Source: Streptomyces sp. HD (GTDB lineage Bacteria > Actinomycetota > Actinomycetes > Streptomycetales > Streptomycetaceae). Taken from it: a stretch of 64,000 bases of DNA. Made by a program: the position numbers and the translations under genes. Shown in pieces: positions 34,298-42,711 of this stretch (the first letter of the stretch is position 1; each line of letters starts with the position of its first letter). The notes under the pieces are model-generated. The model was not told where the DNA came from and did no database searches. It saw nothing but the letters and a program-made list of their open reading frames with translations. The DNA lies in the NCBI RefSeq assembly GCF_028369295.1, contig NZ_JAQMYP010000021.1, forward strand, positions 62,001 to 126,000, read 5' to 3'.

Positions 34298-37135
34298 ATG
34301 ACGACGCTCGATGAACGGCATGGAGAAGGTGCCCGCGACGGGGAAGAGCACCGGGGCGGCGTCGCCCTCGGCGAGGTCGTCGAGGAGTGCGGCCCGGCCG
34401 TCGTCCCGCTGGACCTGCCCGACGATTCCCTCCCCCGGCTGATCGGGTCCAAGGCCGCGAACCTCGCCCGCGCGGCGCGCGCCGGGCTGCCCGTGCTGCC
34501 CGGCTTCGTGATCCCGCACAGGGCGAGCGGCGACATGGTGGCCCTGCGGCGCGCCTGGGACGAGCTCTCGGCCGGCGGCACCCGCCCACTCGTCGTCCGG
34601 TCCTCCTCGCCGCAGGAGGACACCGAGGACTCCTCCCTCGCGGGCCAGTTCGCCTCAGTACTCGACGTGCGCGGCTGGCGGGCCTTCCGTACGGCCGTAC
34701 AGACCGTGCTCGACTCGGCGCACCGGCCGGACGGGTCCGCGGCTCCGATGGCGGTTCTGGTGCAACCCATGATCACGGCGCGGGTCGGCGGGGTGATGTT
34801 CGGCGCCGACCCGGTCGAGGGGCGGGTCGATCGGATGCTGGTCAGCGCGGTCCGAGGCGGGCCGGACAGCCTGGTGAGCGGGGCGCGGGCCGGCACGGAC
34901 TACTGGCTGAGCGGACGCGGACGGCTGCTGCGGACGGAGGCCCCAGGAGACCCTCGGACCGAAGCTCCGGGGGACCCGGCGTCCGCATCCTCGGCGAAGC
35001 CACGGCCGACGCCCTCGGAGAAGCCATGGCCAACGTCCTCGGAGAAGCCATGGCCGACGTCCCCGGAGAAGCCGTGGCAGCCGGAGTCCTCGCAGGGCCC
35101 GCGGAGGAGGCCCTCAAAGGATTCGCAAGCCGATCCCGCGCCCTTGGCGAACGCGCCCTCGGCGAACCCGCGAGCCACGCCCACGGGGCACGGCTCGCCG
35201 CTCACCCGTGCCGAGTTGTTCCGGCTGGCGCGGCTCGCACGGCAGGTCCGGCGGGTCTTCGGCGGGCCGCAGGACGTCGAGTTCGGGTTCGACGCGGACG
35301 GACGGCTGTGGCTGTTCCAGAGCCGTCCGATCACGGCGATGGCGGCGCGGCCGGCGCGCGGAGCCCGGCTGCTCGGGCCCGGTCCGGTGGCGGAGACGCT
35401 GCCGGGGCAGCTGGCGCCGCTGGAGGAGGACCTGTGGGTGGCGCCGATGGCCCGTGGGCTCGCCGCCGCGCTCGACATCGGCGGCACCGCGCCGCGCCGA
35501 CTGCTGAAGTCGGTGCCCGTGGTCACGACGGTCGCCGGACGCGCCGCCGCCGATCTGCGCCTGCTCGGCACCGTGCCCCCGCGGCACCGCTGGCTCGCAC
35601 TGCTCAACCCGGCTCCCGGAGCGCGCCGGCTCACCGCGGCATGGCGGGTGGGCCGCCTCGCGTCCTCCCTGCCCGGGCTGGCGACCGATCTCACCGCCGA
35701 CGTCGACCGCCGCCTCGCCGAGATCCCGCCGCCCAGCGGCCTCTCCGGCTCCTCCCTGGCCGCCGAGCTGCGCTGGACCCGCCGGGTCCTGGTCTCCCTG
35801 CACTCCCAGGAGGCCCTCGCGGGCGCCCTCCTCAGCGAGCCGCCCAAGGCCCGCACCGCGGCCGGCACGGCACTCGCCGCCCTGGCCGAGGCCCGCGCCC
35901 AGGGCATACCCGACGACCAGGTGATCGCGACCGACCCCGTGGTCCTGGCTCTCACCGCCCCGAGCCTGCGCCGACGCGGAGAACTGCCGAACGCCCCGGC
36001 CGCGCCGAACCGGACCGCACCGGACCAGGCCGACGGAGTTCAAGTCGACGCGATTCAAGCCGCCGGGCTTCAGGCCGACGCGGTTCACACCGCCGGGCTT
36101 CAAGCCGACGCGGTTCACACCGCCGGGCTTCAAGCCGACGCGGTTCACACCGCCGGGCTTCAAGCCGACGGCCTTCGGAAGGCCAACGACAGCCTCCCGC
36201 CCGCACCGCGTCCCCCCGCCCTGGAACCGGCCAGGCAAGGCACCCCGACCAGCGCGGCCTTCTCCGTCCACGCCACCCAGCTCACCGGGACCACTCAAGC
36301 CACGTCCTCCACAAAAACCACCTCTCAAGCACCCCCGGCACCCTCGGCACCCTCGGCACCCCCGGCACCCCCAGCACTCTCGACACTGTCGGCACCCCCG
36401 ACACCCCCGACACCCCCGACACTGTCGGCACCCCCGGCACTCCAAACACTCCAACCACTTCCAGCTCCCCCAATCACCTCAACCCCGAACGCAACGGCCC
36501 TCGCACAGACCACCTCGCGCCCTCCGGCCACATCACCCAGACCCGCCCTCCTCACCCCCCTCCCACCCCGCGAAGCCCTCCGCCTCCGCATCCGCTGGGT
36601 GCAGGAACTGCAGGTGCGCCTCGTGCGGGACGTGGCGCGGCGGCTCGGGATCGACGTGGAGCGCGTGGGCCTGTTGCGGTGGGCGGAGCTGGCCGCCGTG
36701 CTGAACGGCGGTGCCCTGCCCGGCGACCTCCACGCGCGCGTGCCGCAGCCCGAGTCGCCCCCGCTGCCGGACGCCTTCCGGCTGGCGGACGGCCAGGTCG
36801 TCGTCGCCGAGCGCGCCGCGCGCCGGGGCGACGGCGTGCGGGGCGTGTCCGCGGGGCGCGTCGTCGGGACCGTATGGGACGGAACGGGGCCCCGGCCCAC
36901 GGACGCCGTCCTGGTGGTGCGCACCCTGGACCCCGCGCTCGCCCCGCTGCTGCCCGGCCTCACCGGCCTGGTCGCCCAGACCGGCAGCCCGTTGTCCCAT
37001 CTGGCCGTCCTGGCACGGGAGTTCGGGCTCCCCGCGGTCGTCGGCGCCACCGATGCCGTACGCCGCTTCCCGCCCGGCTCCCGGCTCACCGTCGACGGGA
37101 CCGCCGGTGACGTACGACTGGGGGACGCGCCATGA
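34298..37135 (+). CDS. PEP-synthase/rifampin-phosphotransferase-like protein with repeat-rich linkers
   Basis: A 945-residue cytoplasmic protein. The N terminus (30-220, with QDVEFGFDADGRLWLFQSRPI near 325-348) is the ATP-grasp domain of PEP synthase/PPDK/Rph (SKAANLARAARAGLPVLPGFVI, RPLVVRSSSPQEDTEDSSLAGQFASVL). The C terminus (~865-943) is the swivelling phosphohistidine domain, LVAQTGSPLSHLAVLAREFGLPAVVG, with catalytic His in SHLAV. There is no PEP-binding TIM barrel, so the layout is that of rifampin phosphotransferase, with a middle domain for an unknown acceptor. Three in-frame repeats interrupt it. SD GGAGG precedes ATG 34298, and the stop overlaps the next gene by 4 bases. Confidence 0.82.
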   Translation: MTTLDERHGEGARDGEEHRGGVALGEVVEECGPAVVPLDLPDDSLPRLIGSKAANLARAARAGLPVLPGFVIPHRASGDMVALRRAWDELSAGGTRPLVVRSSSPQEDTEDSSLAGQFASVLDVRGWRAFRTAVQTVLDSAHRPDGSAAPMAVLVQPMITARVGGVMFGADPVEGRVDRMLVSAVRGGPDSLVSGARAGTDYWLSGRGRLLRTEAPGDPRTEAPGDPASASSAKPRPTPSEKPWPTSSEKPWPTSPEKPWQPESSQGPRRRPSKDSQADPAPLANAPSANPRATPTGHGSPLTRAELFRLARLARQVRRVFGGPQDVEFGFDADGRLWLFQSRPITAMAARPARGARLLGPGPVAETLPGQLAPLEEDLWVAPMARGLAAALDIGGTAPRRLLKSVPVVTTVAGRAAADLRLLGTVPPRHRWLALLNPAPGARRLTAAWRVGRLASSLPGLATDLTADVDRRLAEIPPPSGLSGSSLAAELRWTRRVLVSLHSQEALAGALLSEPPKARTAAGTALAALAEARAQGIPDDQVIATDPVVLALTAPSLRRRGELPNAPAAPNRTAPDQADGVQVDAIQAAGLQADAVHTAGLQADAVHTAGLQADAVHTAGLQADGLRKANDSLPPAPRPPALEPARQGTPTSAAFSVHATQLTGTTQATSSTKTTSQAPPAPSAPSAPPAPPALSTLSAPPTPPTPPTLSAPPALQTLQPLPAPPITSTPNATALAQTTSRPPATSPRPALLTPLPPREALRLRIRWVQELQVRLVRDVARRLGIDVERVGLLRWAELAAVLNGGALPGDLHARVPQPESPPLPDAFRLADGQVVVAERAARRGDGVRGVSAGRVVGTVWDGTGPRPTDAVLVVRTLDPALAPLLPGLTGLVAQTGSPLSHLAVLAREFGLPAVVGATDAVRRFPPGSRLTVDGTAGDVRLGDAP
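34984..35080 (+). repeat. ~24-bp in-frame repeats in the Rph-like gene (KPWPTSSE units)
   Basis: Four imperfect 24-base copies of a TCCTCGGAGAAGCCATGGCC-type unit encode (A/P)SSEKPWPT(S) repeats between the two parts of the ATP-grasp domain. Confidence 0.8.
36061..36180 (+). repeat. 30-bp in-frame repeats in the Rph-like gene (TAGLQADAVH units)
   Basis: Four 30-base copies, three nearly identical, encode the decapeptide TAGLQADAVH in a linker; a degenerate copy (DGVQVDAIQA) precedes them. A Pro/Ala/Thr-rich degenerate repeat (~36330-36450) follows. Confidence 0.9.
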
Positions 37136-38049
37136 GAAGGATCGCGTACGTCTTCGGAGCGCTGGCCGCGGCCGGTGCGGGGACCTACCTCGTCATCTAT
37201 CTGTACCGGTGGCAGTGGCAACGGGCGATGATCTGCGGGGTGTTGCTGCTGGTGGTAGAGGTGATGCTGTTCGGCCTGGTGACGCTGGGACGGCTGAACC
37301 GGATCGAGGAGCGGCTGCGTGACACCGACCGGCGGCAGCGGGAACTGGACGCCCGCCAGGAGGACGTACTGACGCGGCTGCGGGAGCCGGCCGTGGCGCA
37401 GGAGGAGCGGCGGTTCCGGTGGCTGGAGGACCCGGCTGACCGGACGTATGTCTTCGTGCCGGTCCTGATGGTCGCCGGGGTGGTGCTGTCGGGGCTGGCC
37501 TGGGTGGTGCAGAAGATCGCGTCGGCCACGGCCGGGCCCGCCGAGCGGCGGCTGGCCGGACGGCTGGCCGTGCTCGCCGCGCCAGATCCGGCGGCACCCG
37601 GCGACCTGGACGACCTGCCACCGTTGGGCGCCGTGGCCTCCCGGGGCCGTACCGCACGCCTGACCGCCGTCACCCTCGTCGGCGCCACGCTGGTCGGCGC
37701 GCTGATCGTGGGGCTCGCGGAGCTGACCCAGACCCGGGGGGAGGAGGCGAACGAGAACCGGGCGACCTCGGTCCTCGTCCAGCTCGATCTGCGGGGCGCG
37801 AACGTGTCGTCCGAGGGGAAGGCCCTGGCCGCACAGCAGATCTGGGAGAGCTGCCGGCACTCCACGTCCGCACCGCTGCGACATGCCACGCTGGGTGACC
37901 TGGGGGACGGCATGTTCGCCGGGGTCGTACGGCCCGCGCTCACCGACCACGACCTCATGCGACTGCGCGGCTGCCTGGAGGACGCGACCCTGGAGCGCGC
38001 CCATCTGACGGTGGTCGCCGTCGGCGACGCGGAGTCGGGCGACGACTGA
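37132..38049 (+). CDS. Membrane protein of unknown function, partner of the Rph-like gene
   Basis: A 305-residue protein not assigned to a named family. Four TM segments are visible: residues ~5-23 and ~31-53 near the N terminus, then ~115-130 and ~180-200. A charged coiled segment (NRIEERLRDTDRRQRELDARQEDVL, about 60-85) lies between pairs. The C-terminal ~95 residues are probably extracytoplasmic, with two Cys (ESCRHS and LRGCLED) that could form a disulfide. The ATG overlaps the stop of the Rph-like gene (ATGA), so the two are translationally coupled and presumably work together. Confidence 0.8.
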   Translation: MRRIAYVFGALAAAGAGTYLVIYLYRWQWQRAMICGVLLLVVEVMLFGLVTLGRLNRIEERLRDTDRRQRELDARQEDVLTRLREPAVAQEERRFRWLEDPADRTYVFVPVLMVAGVVLSGLAWVVQKIASATAGPAERRLAGRLAVLAAPDPAAPGDLDDLPPLGAVASRGRTARLTAVTLVGATLVGALIVGLAELTQTRGEEANENRATSVLVQLDLRGANVSSEGKALAAQQIWESCRHSTSAPLRHATLGDLGDGMFAGVVRPALTDHDLMRLRGCLEDATLERAHLTVVAVGDAESGDD

Positions 38050-38185
38050 CCGCGACGGCCCGCCACGGACGCCAGAGCATGACAAGTGAGACGTTTAGCA
38101 CAAAAACGGACTTATCACCCATTGATCGCAGACCCAGGGGTACTCTTCCAAGGCGCCCTTCGTCCCCTAGTCCCCCGGGTCGCTC

Positions 38186-38890
38186 ATGGCTGTCCTCTCC
38201 GCAACCCTGCCCTACCCTGCCTTCCGCAAGCGCCCCCTTTCCCGGCGCGCCCTGCGGATCCTCATCGGCCTTCTCATCAGCTACCTCGTTCTGTGGGCAG
38301 CCGGAGCCGGCAGCATCCTGGGCCTGTCCTACTGGGCCCGCGAGGAGACCCCGGCGCCCGCCGGAACCCGCACCGTCCAGGGCGTGAACCACTTCCAGTC
38401 CGTGGACGGCAACGGCCGGCTGTGGCGCGGTTCCGCGCCGTCCCCCGCCGGGTACCGGGCGCTGGCCGGCATGGGCATCACCACCGTCGTCGACCTGCGC
38501 GCCGAGCACATGAGCGCGGCCCAACTGGCCGAACCGGGCAAGGCCGGGCTGAACGTCGTACGCCTGCCGATCCGTGACGGTCAGACGCCGGCGCCCAAGC
38601 AGGTGCAGCGCTTCCTCGACGTCGTCTCGTCGTCGTCCGGCCCGGTGTTCGTGCACTGTGGCGCCGGCGTCGGCCGTACGGGCGCGGTGGTCGCCGCGTA
38701 TCTCGTGAAGACCGGTGAGGAGTCGCCGTCGACAGCGGTCCGGCGCAACCTCGCGGTCGGACCGCCGTCGATCGAGCAGATCTACTACGGGCTGAACCTC
38801 AGCCCGGCCAAGGCGGAGCAGCCCCCGCTGCCGGTGGTGGTCCTCAGCCGCCTGGTGGACGCGCCGCGGCGCATCATGTCCTACTTCTGA
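38186..38890 (+). CDS. Membrane-anchored dual-specificity/tyrosine phosphatase
   Basis: A 234-residue protein with one N-terminal TM helix (about 23-48) and a cysteine phosphatase domain. The active-site loop is VHCGAGVGRTG, with nucleophile C158 and R164; D131 in PIRDGQTP is a candidate general acid. LWRGSAPSPAGYRAL and TTVVDLRAE are typical of the small DSP/PTP-like group. After the basic N terminus the domain would lie outside or inside depending on topology, which was not resolved; the Arg-rich N terminus favours an extracytoplasmic domain. The sequence around the stop codon is imperfectly duplicated just downstream (38920-38940). Confidence 0.88.
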   Translation: MAVLSATLPYPAFRKRPLSRRALRILIGLLISYLVLWAAGAGSILGLSYWAREETPAPAGTRTVQGVNHFQSVDGNGRLWRGSAPSPAGYRALAGMGITTVVDLRAEHMSAAQLAEPGKAGLNVVRLPIRDGQTPAPKQVQRFLDVVSSSSGPVFVHCGAGVGRTGAVVAAYLVKTGEESPSTAVRRNLAVGPPSIEQIYYGLNLSPAKAEQPPLPVVVLSRLVDAPRRIMSYF

Positions 38891-38968
38891 TCCGGTTCAT
38901 GGTCCATTTTCTGAGCCGGCCCATGTCGTACTTCTGAGCCGGCCAGGGCCACTGGCACAGCACCACCG

Positions 38969-39772
38969 CTACGGCTTTCGCCCCACCGCCCCGTACCCGG
39001 GGATGACCCCGTCGTCCTGTCCGGGTACGGGCTCCCCCAGCTCGGGGTGCCAGTGGTGGGGTACTGCCACGCCGGGGTCGACGAGTTCGAGGCCGTCAAA
39101 GAAGCGGGTGAAGTCCTCGCTGGAGCGCAGGGCCAGGGTGACGCCGGCCGCCTTGAGCTTCTCGGTGGCCGCCCTGGACTCCTCGGGGGTGAAGTCGGCG
39201 GTCGCGTGCGTGATCACCAGGTAGCTGCCGGAGGGGAGTTCGGACAGCAGCCGGCGGACCAGTTCGTGCGCGCCGTCCTCGTCGGGGACGAAGTGCAGCA
39301 GGGCGATGAGGGAGAGGGCCACCGGCCGGTCGAAGTCCAGGACCTTCCGGGCGCCTTCGACGATGGCGTCGGGGTTGCGCACATCGGCCTGCAGGTATTC
39401 GGTGGTGCCTTCGTCCGTGCCGCGCAGCAGGGCCGCCGCGTGGGCCAGCACGATGGGGTCGTTGTCGCAGTAGACGACGCGCGCGTCGGGGGCGATCCGC
39501 TGGGCGACCTGGTGCAGGTTCGGCTCGGTCGGGATTCCCGTGCCGATGTCCAGGAACTGGCGTACGCCCTGCTGGGCGAGCCAGCGGGTGGTGCGGTGCA
39601 TGAACGCGCGGTTGACCCGCGCCATCACCGGGACGCGGGGGTCGAGGGCGAGCATCTGCTGCCCCATGGCCTCGTCGACGGGGTAGTTGTCCTTACCGCC
39701 GAGATACCAGTCGTACATCCGCGCGGGATGCGGCTTGCTCGTGTCGATCTCAACCATTAATCGAGTACCCAT
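38969..39772 (-). CDS. DUF574-type SAM-dependent methyltransferase
   Basis: A ~267-residue protein of a large actinobacterial methyltransferase family (PF04672 type): IDTSKPHPARMYDWYLGGKDNYPVDEAM at the N terminus, QFLDIGTGIPTEPNLHQVAQ (SAM motif I), VVYCDNDPIVLAHAAALL, and LLHFVPDEDGAHELVRRLL. Substrate unknown. If translation starts at ATG 39772, codon 5 is TTA, the rare leucine codon read by the bldA tRNA; starting at ATG 39757 avoids it. Neither start has a clear ribosome site. It converges with the phosphatase gene. Confidence 0.9.
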   Translation of the reverse strand: MGTRLMVEIDTSKPHPARMYDWYLGGKDNYPVDEAMGQQMLALDPRVPVMARVNRAFMHRTTRWLAQQGVRQFLDIGTGIPTEPNLHQVAQRIAPDARVVYCDNDPIVLAHAAALLRGTDEGTTEYLQADVRNPDAIVEGARKVLDFDRPVALSLIALLHFVPDEDGAHELVRRLLSELPSGSYLVITHATADFTPEESRAATEKLKAAGVTLALRSSEDFTRFFDGLELVDPGVAVPHHWHPELGEPVPGQDDGVIPGYGAVGRKP

Positions 39773-39837
39773 CAAGTCAGCGCCAGAATCAAGTCAGTAT
39801 CAGTACAGGGGAGTTGAGCGAGTGCCGGACCATCACG

Positions 39838-40092
39838 TCACGACAGCAGAAAGTCCGCCTCCCCCGCCTTGGCGCCCTCGATGAACGCCGTAATCTCGTC
39901 CGTCGTGTAGATCAGCGCCGGCCCGTCCGGGTCGGTCGACTGACGGACGGCGACCCGGCCGTCGGCGAGCTTCATCGCCTCCAGACAGCTGCCGCCGTTG
40001 CCGCCGCTCCACGGCTTGTGCCAGCCCTCGCTGCCCAAGTCCCGCGCGGGCATGCCGTTGTAGACGCGTATGCGCGGTTTGATGCGATCCAT
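39838..40092 (-). CDS. DUF397 protein, small partner of the XRE regulator
   Basis: An 84-residue DUF397 protein: GWHKPWSGGNGGSCLEAMKLADGRVAVRQSTDPDGPALIYTTDEITAFIEGAKAGEADFL, with the typical S-x-x-x-G-x-CLE pattern and the DPDGPAL turn. Its ATG directly abuts the stop of the XRE regulator gene, so the two are co-translated. DUF397 proteins occur in many copies in Streptomyces next to DUF5753 regulators and are viewed as toxin-like or anti-regulator partners of developmental loci such as whiJ-type systems. Confidence 0.93.
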   Translation of the reverse strand: MDRIKPRIRVYNGMPARDLGSEGWHKPWSGGNGGSCLEAMKLADGRVAVRQSTDPDGPALIYTTDEITAFIEGAKAGEADFLLS

Positions 40093-40953
40093 TCACAGCT
40101 CCTTGCGGAGATCCCGGAGGATCCCCTTCGTGCGATGTGCCGTAGCGGCCTGCGCCGCCATGCGGTCCATGACCTCAAGATGGGTGGCCACCTCGGTGCG
40201 CGCGTCGAGATAGACGGCGCCGGTCAGGTACTCGCTGTAGACCATGTCCGGCAGTTCTGACACGGCAAATCGGAACAGCGCGAAGGGCCCGTACGTGCCG
40301 GGGTGCGGCCCGTTCTCGAACGGGGCCACCTGCAACGTCACGTTGGGCAGCTTCGTCACCTCCAGCAGTCTGTCGATCTGGGCACGCATCACCTCCGGGC
40401 CGCCGACGGGGCGGCGCAGCACGGTCTCGTCCATCACGACCCACAGTCGGGGCGCGTCCTCACGGGTGAGCAGTTGCTGGCGTTGCATGCGCAGGGCGAC
40501 ATGGCGCTCGATCTCGTCGGGCCTGGTCTGGCCGATGGCGCCCGACCTCAGCACGCCGCGCGCATAGCCCTCGGTCTGCAGCAGACCGGGCACGAAATGG
40601 GGCTCGTACGACCGGATGAGACTGGCCGCGCCCTCCAGGCTCACGTACATCGAGAACCAGCCGGGCAGGATGTCGTGGAACCGCTGCCACCAGCCCGGCT
40701 TGTTGGCGTCCTCGGCGAGTTGCACAAAGCCGTCGGCCTCGTCCTCGGAGACGCCGTACGCCTTCAGGAGCAGCTGGAGGTACGGGATCTTGAGCGCGAC
40801 CTCGGCCATCTCCATACGGCGGACCGTGGCGGGGGCGACGCGGAGGATGCGGGCGGCCTCCTCGCGCTTGAGTCCGGCGCGTTCTCGTAGGTCCAGCAGG
40901 CGCCGCCCGAGAACGACCTGACCGACCGTCGGTGCGGACCGCGGCTCGCTCAC
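40093..40953 (-). CDS. XRE-family regulator with DUF5753 (Scr1/WhiJ-like)
   Basis: A 286-residue DNA-binding protein. Residues ~12-75 are an XRE helix-turn-helix (LLDLRERAGLKREEAARILRVAPATVRRMEMAE). Residues ~95-275 are DUF5753 (SYEPHFVPGLLQTEGYARGVLR, LTREDAPRLWVVMDETVLRRPVGG, LPNVTLQVAPFENGPHPGTYGPFALFRF, DMVYSEYLTGAVYLD), the ligand or partner-sensing part. It forms a unit with the DUF397 gene and is divergent from an anti-sigma-like ATPase gene. Inverted repeats at 41226-41265 are candidate binding sites. Confidence 0.93.
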   Translation of the reverse strand: MSEPRSAPTVGQVVLGRRLLDLRERAGLKREEAARILRVAPATVRRMEMAEVALKIPYLQLLLKAYGVSEDEADGFVQLAEDANKPGWWQRFHDILPGWFSMYVSLEGAASLIRSYEPHFVPGLLQTEGYARGVLRSGAIGQTRPDEIERHVALRMQRQQLLTREDAPRLWVVMDETVLRRPVGGPEVMRAQIDRLLEVTKLPNVTLQVAPFENGPHPGTYGPFALFRFAVSELPDMVYSEYLTGAVYLDARTEVATHLEVMDRMAAQAATAHRTKGILRDLRKEL

Positions 40954-41225
40954 GCTCCACCTCCACGAATGAATCCCTGGGATCCCCTGAATCCGCTGGG
41001 ACCGACTGAAACCGGCTCAACTCCGATGGACCGACTGCATCCTGACAGATCGCCTGAATAATTACAGGGCGAACAAATTCTTACAGACCGACTCAATCTC
41101 GACAGGCCGACGGCGCCATTCGAAGACCTATTCGAAGATCGCGACGGATCTTCGGTGATCCCAACTGGCGCCGTTCGACATGCTGTTGCGAGCAGTGTGC
41201 CACGGCCTTCCAGAGAGTCACACAG

Positions 41226-41265
41226 CACTCTGCAATTTCCAGAGTGACACTTGCCAAGTGTTCAC
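41226..41265. promoter_or_regulatory. Overlapping inverted repeats before the ATPase gene, candidate XRE operator
   Basis: CACTCTG-N7-CAGAGTG (41226-41246) overlaps a 22-base near-palindrome GTGACACTTG/CAAGTGTTCAC (41244-41265) whose core ACACTTG-C-CAAGTGT is perfect. They lie in the 324-base gap 40954-41277 between the XRE regulator and the ATPase gene. The regulator-proximal part of the gap holds three loose copies of GACCGACT and an AT-rich patch (AATAATTAC near 41057) that may be the regulator promoter. Confidence 0.55.
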
Positions 41266-41277
41266 GGCGGGGCGATA

Positions 41278-41955
41278 GTGGCAAGCGTGATTCCGTCCCC
41301 GCCCTTAGGAACAGACGCCGCCACAGCCCCCCACGGCCTCGGCGTCGACACGGTCGCCGGGCCCCAGCGGGGTGCCGCCGCCGAGCGCCGGTTCCGTTTC
41401 GAACTGGCCGCGCATCCGGGTTCTCCCGCGCAGGCCAGACGCCTGACCAGGGCCCGGCTCAATGGCTGGGCGGTGTGCGAGGACACCTGCGACACGGCGG
41501 CGCTCGTCGTGTCCGAGCTGGTCACCAACGCGATCGTGCACACCGCCAGCGAGCACATCGTGTGCGAGCTGCACGATGGTGCCGAGCTGGTGCGAATAGC
41601 CGTGCGTGACGAGGGTTGTGCGCCGGGTGAGCCGCATCCGTTGGCGGCGCGGCCCGAGGAGGAGCACGGGAGGGGACTGCTTCTCGTCGACGCGCTCTGC
41701 CATGCGTGGGGGGCCAACGAACAGGGGGCCGGGCTGGTGGTCTGGGCGGATCTGGCTCGCCGGGTCGGCTTTCCGGGTGCCGCCCCGGTCGCCTCCCTCA
41801 GCACCTCTCCCGGTGACTCCCGCAGGGGCATCGAGCCGTGTGGCGATCTCGGCTGGGGGTCCCGGCCCAAGCCGGGGCCGGCCGGGGGGTCGGGCGACGA
41901 GGACGAGGCCCAGGCCCGGTACGGCGGCGGTGGGACGGGGGCCGGATGGCTGTGA
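41278..41955 (+). CDS. Anti-sigma-factor-like ATP-binding protein (HATPase_c_2)
   Basis: A ~225-residue GHKL ATPase of the RsbW/SpoIIAB-like group. Visible N box VSELVTNAIVHTAS, G1 box VRDEGCAPGEPHPL and G2 region EEEHGRGLLLVDALCHAWG. The C-terminal ~70 residues are low-complexity. Such proteins may phosphorylate or sequester anti-anti-sigma or sigma factors; in Streptomyces this type regularly accompanies XRE-DUF5753/DUF397 pairs. GTG at 41278 (MASVIPSPPLGTDAA) is chosen by comparison with remembered homologues; TTG 41251 is a weaker alternative. Overlaps the next gene by 10 bases. Confidence 0.87.
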   Translation: MASVIPSPPLGTDAATAPHGLGVDTVAGPQRGAAAERRFRFELAAHPGSPAQARRLTRARLNGWAVCEDTCDTAALVVSELVTNAIVHTASEHIVCELHDGAELVRIAVRDEGCAPGEPHPLAARPEEEHGRGLLLVDALCHAWGANEQGAGLVVWADLARRVGFPGAAPVASLSTSPGDSRRGIEPCGDLGWGSRPKPGPAGGSGDEDEAQARYGGGGTGAGWL

Positions 41956-42380
41956 GCGGTGCGTCCGGCGGGGGTCAGGTGCTGAACCTGGACACGCTGG
42001 TCCGGCTCCGTCGTGGCCGGCGTACCGTTGCCGTTCCTCGGCGGCTGCATGTCCCTGAAGGGATGACGGCTCCTCTTGGCTGCGACGCGGTCGCGGTTCC
42101 GGCCCGCTTCGGGCCTCTTGTTCTGCCTCGGTTGCCTCGGGTGGGGTGTGTCTACGCCGATGAGGCGCACTGGTGGTGGATCGTGCCGGCCGATTCCGAC
42201 TACGCGTTGGAGTGGCCGGCGTCTGTGCGGTATACGACGGGGGCGGTTGTTCTGGACACGCCTCAGTTGATTCATCGGCCGGACGGGACGGTGCCGTATA
42301 CGCCGCCGATTCCGTTGTATCTGGCGCTGTGCCGGGTCATGGGGATCACGCCTGCCTGGTCCCGGCGGCTCACCGCCTGA
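41946..42380 (+). CDS. Conserved hypothetical protein, coupled to the ATPase gene
   Basis: A 144-residue protein that I do not recognise as a named family. It is soluble, with PRRLHVPEGMTAPLGCDAVAVPARFGPLVLPRLPRVGCVYADEAHWWWIVPADSDYALEWP-type beta-rich sequence in pieces; a WWWIVP patch and ALEWP are the most distinctive. The ATG lies inside the end of the ATPase gene (10-base overlap), so it is translationally coupled and probably part of the same signalling locus. Confidence 0.75.
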   Translation: MAVSGASGGGQVLNLDTLVRLRRGRRTVAVPRRLHVPEGMTAPLGCDAVAVPARFGPLVLPRLPRVGCVYADEAHWWWIVPADSDYALEWPASVRYTTGAVVLDTPQLIHRPDGTVPYTPPIPLYLALCRVMGITPAWSRRLTA

Positions 42381-42434
42381 GGCTCCGCCCGGGGCGCTTT
42401 TCTCGCCCCCGCCGCCCCTACCCGTCCCATCACC

Positions 42435-42560
42435 AGGGGCTCCGCCCCTTCGACCCCGCTGGGGCTGCCGCCCCAGACCCCGCTTCGGCCTCTGAGGGCC
42501 TTGTCCTCAAACGCCGGACGGGCTGAAAAGCGGACACCGGACGGGGTGAATACCTGAAGC
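42435..42560. repeat. Dispersed streptomycete intergenic repeat with two hairpins
   Basis: AGGGGC-TCC-GCCCCT (42435-42449) and TGGGGC-TGCC-GCCCCA (42460-42475) are followed by the familiar CTCAAACGCCGGACGGGCTG segment and three degenerate (C/G)GGGCGGGCTGAAA copies up to about 42600. This pattern recurs between genes across Streptomyces genomes and probably acts as a terminator for the upstream gene. The rest of the 331-base gap is empty. Confidence 0.75.
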
Positions 42561-42711
42561 CGGGCGGGCTGAAACCGAAATCGGGCGGGCTGAAAGGCGG
42601 AAAGCGGCGTGCGCCCCGCGTGCACGGCCCGCCCCCGCTCGCGCCCTCCCCCGGACGCCCCCGCCCCGTCATAGTGGCCCTCCGTCACGAGGGACCGTCG
42701 GGGGAGGGTGC

